DNA from: Candidatus Eisenbacteria bacterium
GTDB lineage: Bacteria > Orphanbacterota > Orphanbacteria > Orphanbacterales > Orphanbacteraceae
DNA length: 64,000 nucleotides
Direction of reading: 5' to 3'
Assembly: GCA_016930695.1 (NCBI GenBank)
Contig: JAFGGD010000026.1
Location: 1-64,000, forward strand
The first letter of the stretch is position 1. Each line of letters begins with the position of its first letter. The translations under genes and the position numbers were made by a program. Shown here in pieces: positions 27,001 to 34,306 of the stretch. Under the pieces are notes generated by a model. The model searched no databases. It was not told the DNA's origin and was given only the letters and a program-made list of their open reading frames with translations.

Positions 27001-29480
27001 TCGGCGTATCCCGAGGAACTCCGGCGGAGGCCCACGTAGCGTGGATGGGGGTGGATCAGTACCGCGCGATAGGCGGTCACGCCGCGTCCGCCCGGCTCGA
27101 GAACGGTCGCCGAGAGGATCCCCCGCAGGCCGGCGGGAGGCCGCAGGTCGCCGGGAACGGCGAAGAGGTAACGATGGCGGCCCTCCTCGTCCAGAAGGGC
27201 CTCTCCGAGGGGAAACTTGCCGCCGGGGAACGCTTCGCCCCGATCGCGGAAGACGAATCCCTCCCAGCCGGGTGGAGTGAAATCGTGATCGACGATCTCG
27301 ACGGAGGCGTCGACACGTCTTCCCGCGGCGGGGGGGCCGAACAGGGTGAGCGCCTCCACGTCGATCGCCATGGTGTCGCCGGGCTCGTATTCGTCTTTTG
27401 AGGTGTGAAGGGACGCTTTCATGCGGTCGGGAATGAAATCCTCGACGCTGAACCGGACGCGTCCGATCTCGGTTTCCTCGCCGACGTTCAACATCGCCGT
27501 GTAGCCGCCGGTGCGCGCGTGCTCCGGGAGTGGAACCAGAAATTCGACGGCGCCCCCGTCGTTCGGGACGCCCCGCTGCTCGGAGAGGATCCGACCATCC
27601 GGGGAAACGACGGCGAGTCGAACCGGAAAGGGAGTCGGGGGGAGCAGATCCGGACCGCGAAGGAACGCCGCCAGGGCGGCCGTTTCTCCCGGCCGATACA
27701 CGCCCCTTTCCGTGTAGAGGAAGGCGTCGTATCCGTCGGTGAGCGAAGGACGGCCGTCCACATCGAAACTTCCCGTGGAAAGAATCCGGCGATCGAGTTC
27801 GAGGAAGGAGTAGTCGTCGCCGTGGGCTGCGGTGATCAGATAGGGGGTGAAATCCTCCGTTCGATCCCGCGGCGGTTCCAGGACGGCGATCCCCTCCGCG
27901 TCGGTCCGCGCCGTGGCGAGAAGCTGGTTGTTCCGGCTGAGGAGGCGGATCTCGGCGTCCGCGATCGGGTCGAGGGTCAGGAGGGAGTTCGCCCAGATCA
28001 AGAGCCGGTCGCCGCTCTCCTTCGCCGTCAGGCCGATGTCCGTCGCCACCACCCAGCGCATGGCGCGGCGCCAGCGCGTCTCCGTCGAATAGGCGACGAA
28101 CTGATACACGCCCCATCCGTGTTCGTCCAGAATTTCGGCGACGCTCAGGGGGGTGGTGGACGGCGCGTTACCGGCGTCCGCGATGGGGATGCCGAAACGC
28201 TTCACCTCCCGGCCCAGGGAACGCAAGGAGTAGTAACCGTACTCCGCGGCGGGATCCACGTCGTCGAGAAGATGAACCAGGTTGTTGGGAAAGATCTGGT
28301 TCACCTGGAGGGACACGCTGTCCACGTTGATCGTCTCGAGGGCGATGTTGAGGAGGCCGCCGCGGGTGAGATAGAAACCATCGCCGCGCCAGCCGATCTG
28401 CGGCGGGATGTCCTTTCCGCGGAGGACGACGGAGGTGGAGAAGTCGCGCGATATCGGGGATCCGTCCACAGCCCGCAGGCCGGAGCCGAAGGAAACACGG
28501 TAGGTCTTTCCGGCCTCGAAATCGCCGCGGAGCGTGACCCGCCGATGGCCGGCCGTGACGGTGATCTCCACGGGCGGATCCAAAACGACGAAGCGGACCG
28601 CCTGGTCCCGGGAGACCGGAAGGTTGAAGTCGACGGCGATCGCCGGTTTTTCTCCGGGCTCTTCCGACGGATACACACGCTCGACGCGGAGGTCCACCTG
28701 ACCGGGTAGGGTGAGGGGTTCCCGATGGTCCCGCTCGAGAGGTAGACCGCCGTCCATGCAGTCCAGCCCCGCCCGCACGATCAGGGAGAGGCCCGCTTCT
28801 TCCGCGTCGCGCCGAACCTCGTCCGCCCGGATGGTGATGACCGTCGAAGGTTCCTTTTCCGCCACGGCGAACACGATGGATTCACCGTCGTCGTATTGAA
28901 GCTCCATGTTCCGGGAGGCTTCCGCCGGATCGACGGGGAAGTTGAATCGCACCGTGCCGAGCAGGCGGGCTTTATCGTTCCTGTCCGGAAGGAATTCGTA
29001 AAGGAGACGGGCGTCCAGAACGCGGAACCGGGGTGTGTGAAACGAGAATTCCCGGTTCCCTTCGAGTCGGCGGCCGAAACTCTCGAAGAGCGCGGGGGAG
29101 AGGGCCATTCGATATTGCGTCGAGGGGCGGAGCATCGCTTCGGGGAAAAATCGGATTTTGTCCCGAGCGATCCAGAGCCGTTCCCCGGGAATCGGCGGAT
29201 CGAAGCGCAGGGAGAGGCTGTCGATCGTCGAACCGACCAGTGAGTCCGGGATGACGGGTTCGGAAAAGCGAAGCGTGAAGTTGGTGGTTTGGGTAACCTC
29301 GCCTTCGGGGGAGAGAGAGAGCACCTCGACGGAGGAACCGGATCCTCCACAGGAGATGGACGACATCATCGCCGCTGCGAAAAATGTCGCGAGAAGGCGC
29401 GGGACGGGACGGCCGCCGAACCGGCCGGTAAGGATGGGAGAGAGAGGGGACGGCGACGATCGGCGGGACGGGTGGGGCAT
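24030..29480 (-). CDS. Bacterial alpha-2-macroglobulin lipoprotein
   Basis: An 1816-residue protein from ATG 29480, chosen for AGGAGGG upstream and a signal peptide ending in a lipobox (SSISC). It is a YfhM-type bacterial alpha-2-macroglobulin: N-terminal Ig-like MG domains, a central bait-like region, an SEPV-type beginning (FTLRFSEPVIPDS), and the thioester motif CLEQ at about residues 1359-1362 (YPHGCLEQ), followed by the alpha/alpha toroid thioester domain and a C-terminal receptor-like domain. Family knowledge: a periplasmic lipoprotein that traps attacking proteases through its thioester and protects the cell when the envelope is breached. PbpC, translated from the next ORF, would repair the wall. 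The thioester is intact, so it is predicted to be active. Confidence 0.93.
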   Translation of the reverse strand: MPHPSRRSSPSPLSPILTGRFGGRPVPRLLATFFAAAMMSSISCGGSGSSVEVLSLSPEGEVTQTTNFTLRFSEPVIPDSLVGSTIDSLSLRFDPPIPGERLWIARDKIRFFPEAMLRPSTQYRMALSPALFESFGRRLEGNREFSFHTPRFRVLDARLLYEFLPDRNDKARLLGTVRFNFPVDPAEASRNMELQYDDGESIVFAVAEKEPSTVITIRADEVRRDAEEAGLSLIVRAGLDCMDGGLPLERDHREPLTLPGQVDLRVERVYPSEEPGEKPAIAVDFNLPVSRDQAVRFVVLDPPVEITVTAGHRRVTLRGDFEAGKTYRVSFGSGLRAVDGSPISRDFSTSVVLRGKDIPPQIGWRGDGFYLTRGGLLNIALETINVDSVSLQVNQIFPNNLVHLLDDVDPAAEYGYYSLRSLGREVKRFGIPIADAGNAPSTTPLSVAEILDEHGWGVYQFVAYSTETRWRRAMRWVVATDIGLTAKESGDRLLIWANSLLTLDPIADAEIRLLSRNNQLLATARTDAEGIAVLEPPRDRTEDFTPYLITAAHGDDYSFLELDRRILSTGSFDVDGRPSLTDGYDAFLYTERGVYRPGETAALAAFLRGPDLLPPTPFPVRLAVVSPDGRILSEQRGVPNDGGAVEFLVPLPEHARTGGYTAMLNVGEETEIGRVRFSVEDFIPDRMKASLHTSKDEYEPGDTMAIDVEALTLFGPPAAGRRVDASVEIVDHDFTPPGWEGFVFRDRGEAFPGGKFPLGEALLDEEGRHRYLFAVPGDLRPPAGLRGILSATVLEPGGRGVTAYRAVLIHPHPRYVGLRRSSSGYAERGKPVEIEYALVAPDGRPLEGRSLRVTFHRVVWQSILRDTGQRGYRYVSERVEEPQREFSVTTSAGVASFTVTPEDYGSFLVVTEDPETGAAASIGFYASGWGYAPWAMDRPDRVELDLDRDVYRTGDTAKLQIRAPFSGKLLLTVERERVLSHRILTLSENTAMVEIPVREEYLPNVYLSAHLIHSTENLEPDTPIRAFGVIPLKVDTEDRRLAVELEAPDVILPERELTVDFRVNGLRGRAADVTIAAVDEGICRLTDFQTPDPHAHFLGRRRLLVRSHDLYGAVLPEFEPLASSSSGDVETARKRQLSPVAVQRVRPVSFWSGLVRTDDRGHGRVTFPIPEFAGTIRLMAAAAADDRFGGGENRVIVRRPIQMTPTFPRFLAGGDRFTVPVAVYNGTGAESEIAVRLDAHGPARIRGAATARLSIPDGTEDVAFFEVEADEGAGEIEFLLTAEGGGERSEIRVKAPLRPPAPMLTLAGSGVVTDSMPASFVLPGDWIEGSADFSLSLSSFPAVRFGAGLQYLLRYPHGCLEQKVSGLFPLLYFDDLARLVDPALFGGGGGDYYVAEGIAEIESMQLPDGAFSYWPGGGHVNDWCNLYAIHFLIEARRNGYTVTDRVYDRMVRLLPGYARMNSQNKDREYALSAYACYLASLAGAPERASMNFLLNSTTDRLADYSLYQLAGAFALAGDMVTAHRLLPKSAAPTSAPEEAAESGGILHSPVRGTAICLDVLAEVDPRNPVVPVLVRSLTDAAEKNRRWETTQENAFALLALGKIMRTQQGDGSFRGVARIDGRELGPFDNRGDRFAGRDWGGGEVSLDLTGNGVCYYYWRADGIPSGRHIEEYDRDIEVRRRYLDEEGVPIRSDAFRQGDLVVAEVTVRALSGDVENVAVVDLLPAGLEIENPRLQSRRALTWIDKKTRGPVYMDFRDDRIVFYGDLRQGETEKYYYGLRAVTAGEFTRPPVRAEAMYAPMKSSVASGGRITVRPAD

Positions 29481-29914
29481 GCGGAAACCCTCCTCGGATA
29501 CGGGTCGTGTGCCATTCGATCGGATGAAGTTTACCTGCTTAGAAACCCGGTCGCAACCGGGGAGAGGGCGCGGGCGGGTCGGACGCGCGTGCCGGCGAAG
29601 AGGGGCGGGGGATGGCCGCTTTCGCGGATAAGATTCCAAACCGCCGCCGAACCTCCGGATTGTCCGAGGCGCAACTCGTTGTATATATGGCCGTTAGTGT
29701 TCGCGACGCGTGAATGCGCGTCGGGGGTGCTTTTATTATGTTTGGATAATGTGCTTTGCGGGCGCCCTCTCATCGCCCGCGGCGCCGACGACCAAACCTT
29801 TCCGTGCGGGAGAGTGAAGAGGCCGAAGGCGAGGGTTCTTTCCGGGAAGGGCCGCCCCTCCTTTCCGGCGAGGGATGATACGCGGACCGAGGGTCCGACG
29901 GAGGTTTTCGATCG
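29481..29914. other. Divergent promoter region
   Basis: This lies between the alpha-2-macroglobulin operon and the membrane-protein gene. An AT-rich island at 29670-29750 holds several -10-like hexamers on both strands. The best plus-strand candidate is listed separately. No ORF with a ribosome-binding site is seen. Confidence 0.4.
29660..29687 (+). promoter_or_regulatory. Candidate promoter toward the 29915 gene
   Basis: TTGTCC (29660-29665), 16-bp spacer, TATATA (29682-29687). A GATAAT at 29745 preceded by TTTG is an alternative closer to the gene. Confidence 0.3.
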
Positions 29915-31072
29915 ATGGCGAGCAAGCAAACGTTTTCCCCGCTGATCTATCTGGCATCGCTCGGCGCGGGAGGCATTTCCGTGATCCCCTTTGCCTTCCT
30001 GCAGTACACGCATCCGCACCCGAAAGGGCTGGTGCGCATCGAACACCTGGCCGGCGCGGACGTTTCCGCGGTTCAACAGGCGCTCTTCTTCGGGCTGGAA
30101 GCGGTCATGATCCTCTTCGTGCTCATCCACGTGGTTTTATCACTCGCATTCCTGCCCGGCCTGATTCGATGGATTCGCGGCGGGGAATACTCGGATTTCA
30201 TGCGCGATCCCCTGAAGAACGGCGGCATCCTCGCCCCCTTCATATCGCTCTGTATGACCATGAACGTCTTCGTGGGGCCGGTTCGGTTTTTCATTCCGGG
30301 ACTCGCGGACAATCTGCAAGGTCTGATGCTCCCCGCGTTGATCGGTTGGGCGATCCTCTGGTTTTTCGTGCTTCGCATGGAAATCAAACTGATGCGCATC
30401 TCCTTCGTGGAGAGCTTCGATTACCACAAGGTCAGCTTCGGTTGGCTGCTCCATCCCTTCGCCCTCGGAATGATCACGGTGACCGGCACCGGTTTCGCCG
30501 CGCTCGCGCAGAGCCCGGCGATCGCGCATACCGCCGCCTTCCTCTCTCTCGTGTCGGGGACGCTCGGCCTTTTCCTTTTGGGCGTGAAGCTGATCAGTGT
30601 CTTCAATAGTCACTTCGCCGCCCGGGGCTTGCCGGAGAAGCAGTCCCTCCCGAGTTTCCTCATCGTCGTTCCCAACGTCACCCTCTACGCGATCAGCGGT
30701 TACCGCCTCATGCATTATCTTCACGCGAAGTGGGACATGCACACGGAGGTCTTCAGCTTCCTCATCATCACCCTCTCCTTCGCCTTTGAACTGTGGTACG
30801 TCGTTTTCGGACTTCGGCTCCTCTCCGATTATCTGAAGAACCATTTTCCGAAGCGGGAGTTCTATGTCACCCAATGGGGTTTCGTTTGCCCCGTCGTCGC
30901 CTTCGCCGTTCTGGGTTCGTTCTTCTACAAGGTCTTCGTGCCCAATCCGCTTACCTATGCGTTCGTTCTGCTGACGGCATTGAGCGCGGTCGTTCTCTTC
31001 TTTCATCTGTTGAAAAAGCAGTGCCGCTGCTCCGGACTTCTCTTCTGCAAGCCCGACGGGGAGTGTATGTAG
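29915..31072 (+). CDS. Ten-helix membrane protein with Cys-rich tail
   Basis: A 385-residue integral membrane protein with about ten hydrophobic segments and no signal peptide. It opens with FSPLIYLASLGAGGIS and contains conserved-looking charged/His motifs between helices (HPHPKG, SFGWLLHPFALGMITVTGTG). The overall plan, an even number of helices with short loops, resembles TehA/SLAC1-type anion channels or tellurite-resistance transporters. My recollection is that a (seleno)protein family named TsoY has a similar opening, but that is only a lead. The C-terminus is a short cytoplasmic tail with four cysteines (CRCSGLLFCKPDGEC), suggestive of metal or redox chemistry. No close neighbours indicate a substrate. 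Confidence 0.6.
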   Translation: MASKQTFSPLIYLASLGAGGISVIPFAFLQYTHPHPKGLVRIEHLAGADVSAVQQALFFGLEAVMILFVLIHVVLSLAFLPGLIRWIRGGEYSDFMRDPLKNGGILAPFISLCMTMNVFVGPVRFFIPGLADNLQGLMLPALIGWAILWFFVLRMEIKLMRISFVESFDYHKVSFGWLLHPFALGMITVTGTGFAALAQSPAIAHTAAFLSLVSGTLGLFLLGVKLISVFNSHFAARGLPEKQSLPSFLIVVPNVTLYAISGYRLMHYLHAKWDMHTEVFSFLIITLSFAFELWYVVFGLRLLSDYLKNHFPKREFYVTQWGFVCPVVAFAVLGSFFYKVFVPNPLTYAFVLLTALSAVVLFFHLLKKQCRCSGLLFCKPDGECM

Positions 31073-31211
31073 GGAGAGGGCGGGAGAGAGCGGCAAAGAA
31101 GAACGGGAGGGAGAAGAGGGTATTCCGCGAGGACGAATGGGCGCGGAGAGTCGAAAGGGATTTCCGGGCTTCGCCTGCGCATCTTGTGTCCGAACAAGGC
31201 GTTGGGCTCGG

Positions 31212-32519
31212 TCAGTCTGCGCGCGCCTCGAACAGGAAGTGATCGAGAACGGGGAGGACCAGAGAGGGCGACGTTTCGTGGTATCCCCGGAACCAAACCA
31301 ACCCGACGCGGTCCCCGGCTTCTCCTTCCGCATAGATCTTCTGTACGGCGCGCCACTCCTCCACCATCGCTTCGGGCCTTCCGAATAGATCGTAAGCCCC
31401 CATCTCTATAACGAGCGGCCGAGGCCGGACAAGGCGGGCAAGGTCCGCGAAGTCGAAATAGACGTGGTAGGGGTGGTTGAAGATCGATTGGTCCGCCCAG
31501 TACACCTCGCTCTCCAGGCCGTAATGCTCCTCCAGCATGGCGCGGCTGAACTTCATCGCGCCGCTCGAGACCACGGCGTCGATTCTCGCGTCAATCGCGG
31601 CAAGCAGGACCGCCAGCCGTCCTCCATAAGAGATGCCGTACACCGCGAGCGGAAGCGCCCCGAGTTCCGGGTCGGAGCGGACGTGGTCCACGACGGCGAG
31701 AAGTTTCTGGAGATCGATCGAGTACTTTGTGTTTTTGGAGTAAAGCATGCCCAGGCCGTGGATGTTGGTGTTGAGGCGGCTCACGCCGAGCACGTACGGC
31801 GCGAAGACCATGTAGCCGTCGCGGGCGAGTTCCGCGCCGAAGGCGCGCGTGTAGTCACGCCCTTCCAATCCCACCACCTTTTCCGGAGCGCCGGAGTGGC
31901 CGTGCAGGGCGATCACCACTCCCCGGGGGGCTTCCCGCGCCGGAGCGGCGGTGTAAAGGGGGAAGGAGATCGCGGGGATGCGGCTCTGCATTTCGAGTCG
32001 CGAGACGATCATCGATTCGTTTTCCGACACGCGCTCGCGCCCGAGTACCGCCCCCGCCGGGGCCGCGTCGGCGACGCCGAGCGTTTCTTTTAAGAACGAA
32101 CGTTGTGTCGCGAAAGGATCTCCCTCTCCCTGCGCGGGCTCGGCCGCCCAAAAAACGTCGTGGAGGCGCCGTGCCTCCGCCTTCCGCTCTTGCGAGGCGA
32201 GGTAGTCTGCGACGTCCCGGTAATGACCGTAATAGCGGTAGGAGGGGAACCGAGACGGTCCCGTTCCGTTCCTCTCCGGACCGGTGGAGTATACGTAAGC
32301 GGATTCGGGAGAAAAGGGAGAGGAAGGTTCGCCGAAACCGGCGAGCGCCTCGGGGGGGACGGGCGCGTCATACCGGAGTGCGGCGCTTTCTCGGTTCGGA
32401 GCGGCGCGGTCCGGGCGAGGGAGTAGCCGCCCAAGCCCGACGTATTTCTGCAGAAGCACGCCGCAGCTGAAGACGGCCAGGATCAGGATCGCACGGGCGA
32501 AGGCGCTTCTCCGTTTCAT
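31212..32519 (-). CDS. Alpha/beta hydrolase, membrane-anchored or exported
   Basis: A 435-residue serine hydrolase. The start at 32519 is supported by GAGGAG seven bases upstream and by the N-terminal hydrophobic segment (about 6-30) that follows. The frame continues further upstream without a ribosome-binding site. Catalytic landmarks: HGHSG oxyanion region, nucleophile elbow GISYGG, an Asp in MGAYDLFG and the terminal His in FRGYHET. It resembles dipeptidyl-peptidase/acetyl-xylan-esterase-like hydrolases, and the substrate cannot be inferred. It is transcribed divergently from the isochorismatase operon. Confidence 0.83.
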   Translation of the reverse strand: MKRRSAFARAILILAVFSCGVLLQKYVGLGRLLPRPDRAAPNRESAALRYDAPVPPEALAGFGEPSSPFSPESAYVYSTGPERNGTGPSRFPSYRYYGHYRDVADYLASQERKAEARRLHDVFWAAEPAQGEGDPFATQRSFLKETLGVADAAPAGAVLGRERVSENESMIVSRLEMQSRIPAISFPLYTAAPAREAPRGVVIALHGHSGAPEKVVGLEGRDYTRAFGAELARDGYMVFAPYVLGVSRLNTNIHGLGMLYSKNTKYSIDLQKLLAVVDHVRSDPELGALPLAVYGISYGGRLAVLLAAIDARIDAVVSSGAMKFSRAMLEEHYGLESEVYWADQSIFNHPYHVYFDFADLARLVRPRPLVIEMGAYDLFGRPEAMVEEWRAVQKIYAEGEAGDRVGLVWFRGYHETSPSLVLPVLDHFLFEARAD

Positions 32520-32668
32520 TTCGTTTCTCCTCGACGGCGGATATCCCGAGGTCGATTCTCGCACGCCGCCGCCGACGATGCGAGAACAGCCTTCTAACAA
32601 ATTGAATAATAACCGGATGCGTTCTCGGCGGCGGCGGCGAAGCAATGCTCGGGAAGGCGCGGAAGAGA

Positions 32669-32677
32669 TGGTACACT
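32669..32677 (+). promoter_or_regulatory. Extended -10 promoter of the isochorismatase operon
   Basis: TGGTACACT lies 78 bp before the ATG at 32755. It has the TGGTAnAnT form seen upstream of several other genes here. Confidence 0.48.
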
Positions 32678-32754
32678 TTCCGCGCGGGTCCGGCCGGATT
32701 CGCGTTCGGGACAAGGAGAAACGTTCCCCTTCGGGGGGGTGTGGAGCGGAAAGG

Positions 32755-33426
32755 ATGACGCGAAAAGAGAGATACTTCACGCCGGATACGATCGACGGGC
32801 GCGCCGCCGCGTTTCTCCGGGAGACGAACGCCGTGCGGCGGACGGGGACGACACTCTTTGATCCTCGCCGCTCGGCGCTCCTGGTTCTGGATCTACAGAA
32901 ATATTTTTTGGACGAAGACTCCCACGCCTTCGTTCCCGGCGGCCCGGCGATTCTGCCGCGTGTGCGCGATCTGGCGGAAGCCTACGCGGAAATGGGGCTT
33001 CCTCTCTTTTTTACGCGCCACGGGAACGATGTGCGAAACGCGGGGCGCATGGCGGATTGGTGGGGCGACATGATCGGCGTGAACGATCCGCGCGGCGAGA
33101 TCATCGAAGGGATCGGCGCTGGAAAAGGGACCGTGATCGTGAAAAGCCAGTACGATGCCTTCCACGAAACCGGCCTTGCGGAGATTCTTCGGCAACGATC
33201 GGTGGAGCAGGTCGTCGTCTGCGGCGTGGTCGCACACCTTTGCTGCGAGAGCACCGCCCGGTCCGCGTTCGTCCGCGGTTTTCACGTCTTCTTCACCGTG
33301 GACGCCACCGCCGATTATCACGAAGATTTCCACCGCGCCTCCCTGCTCAATCTCGCGCATGGTTTCGCCGTTCCGATTTTGGCGGGCGATCTTCTGCGCG
33401 CGATGAAGAACGCCGATGCCCGCTGA
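32755..33426 (+). CDS. Isochorismatase-family cysteine hydrolase
   Basis: A 223-residue member of the isochorismatase-like superfamily (nicotinamidase, N-carbamoylsarcosine amidase and related hydrolases). The ATG at 32755 has GGAG upstream. The catalytic triad is visible: Asp in LVLDLQKYF, Lys in VKSQYDAF and Cys in VCGVVAHLCCESTARSA, with the cis-peptide motif GVVAH just before the nucleophile. These enzymes cleave amide or, rarely, vinyl-ether bonds of small molecules. It is the first gene of a tight three-gene operon: its end overlaps the next start by 11 bp. The context does not include isochorismate, NAD or pyrimidine pathways, so the substrate is unknown. Confidence 0.87.
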   Translation: MTRKERYFTPDTIDGRAAAFLRETNAVRRTGTTLFDPRRSALLVLDLQKYFLDEDSHAFVPGGPAILPRVRDLAEAYAEMGLPLFFTRHGNDVRNAGRMADWWGDMIGVNDPRGEIIEGIGAGKGTVIVKSQYDAFHETGLAEILRQRSVEQVVVCGVVAHLCCESTARSAFVRGFHVFFTVDATADYHEDFHRASLLNLAHGFAVPILAGDLLRAMKNADAR

Positions 33427-34306
33427 GCCTGTCGTCGTCATCGTAGGAGCCGGCCCGGCGGGCCTGGCGGCGGCGATGCAACTGCGCCGCTGCGGTGTCG
33501 CGCCCGTGGTCTTGGAGCGGGACGAACCGGGTGGTCTTCTCCCAAACGCCGGCTCGGTCGAGAACTATCCGGGTTTCCCGGCCGGCATTCCGGGGTGGGA
33601 GCTGGCGGCGCTCATGAAGGAGCAGGCCGCGCGGGCGGGTGTTCGCGTGACAAAAGCCGAGGCGACTTCACTCGTCCGAGAGGGAGACCGAATCCTCATC
33701 GGCTCCACCGCCGGGACGATCCGCGCGGGCGCAGCGGTGATCGCCACCGGAACGGAACCGCGTCTATGGACAGATCCGAAGGGGATCGCCGAGGCCGCCG
33801 ATAAGGTTCTCTACGAGATTCGCTCCATCCGGCGGGCGCGCGGGATGCGGATCGGAATCGTCGGCGCCGGCGACGCCGCCTTCGACTACGCCCTCACCCT
33901 CTCCGCCGCGAACGAGGTCTTTCTCATGAATCGAGGAAAGGAGGCGCGCTGCATTCCCCTTCTCCGCGAGCGCGTTCGCGCCGCCCCGCGGGTCGTTTAT
34001 GAAGAGGAGACGGCCGTCATCGCGATACGGAAGGAGAATGAAGGCGGCCTGCTGCTCGAAAGGACCGGACCTTTCGGCGCCGACCGTTTCAAGGTGGATT
34101 ACCTGGTGGCGGCGATCGGGCGCGATCCGTGTCTCGGCTGGACCGGGCTCTCTCCGGAACCGTCGCGAGGGGACGGGCGCGGAGAGACATTTCACGTGAT
34201 CGGCGATGCGGCGAACGGCGACTATCGCCAAACGACGATCGCCGTCGGGGACGGCGTGCGCGCGGCGATGCGGATCGCCCGTCACCTCATGGGGAGACAA
34301 GGTTGA
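33416..34306 (+). CDS. Thioredoxin-reductase-like flavoprotein lacking CxxC
   Basis: A 296-residue FAD/NAD(P)-binding protein. FAD motif VVIVGAGPAGLAAAMQL (residues about 6-22), the TrxR-like phrase ENYPGFPAGIPG, ATGTEP, a second dinucleotide motif RIGIVGAGDAAFDYAL and a final GDAANGDYRQTTIAVGDG. This layout matches thioredoxin reductases and ferredoxin:NADP reductases. The redox-active CxxC that TrxR carries just before the second Rossmann motif is absent, and that stretch is also shortened. It therefore probably passes electrons to a carrier or acts on a small substrate. It overlaps the isochorismatase gene by 11 bp and the radical SAM gene by 4 bp, so it may be the electron donor for that enzyme (inference). 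Confidence 0.85.
   Translation: MPAEPVVVIVGAGPAGLAAAMQLRRCGVAPVVLERDEPGGLLPNAGSVENYPGFPAGIPGWELAALMKEQAARAGVRVTKAEATSLVREGDRILIGSTAGTIRAGAAVIATGTEPRLWTDPKGIAEAADKVLYEIRSIRRARGMRIGIVGAGDAAFDYALTLSAANEVFLMNRGKEARCIPLLRERVRAAPRVVYEEETAVIAIRKENEGGLLLERTGPFGADRFKVDYLVAAIGRDPCLGWTGLSPEPSRGDGRGETFHVIGDAANGDYRQTTIAVGDGVRAAMRIARHLMGRQG

Noticed and set aside
26608-28116. 502-codon minus-strand open frame inside the alpha-2-macroglobulin gene
   Set aside because: Same strand but a different frame of an intact, motif-bearing gene; Arg/Gly/Pro-rich translation.
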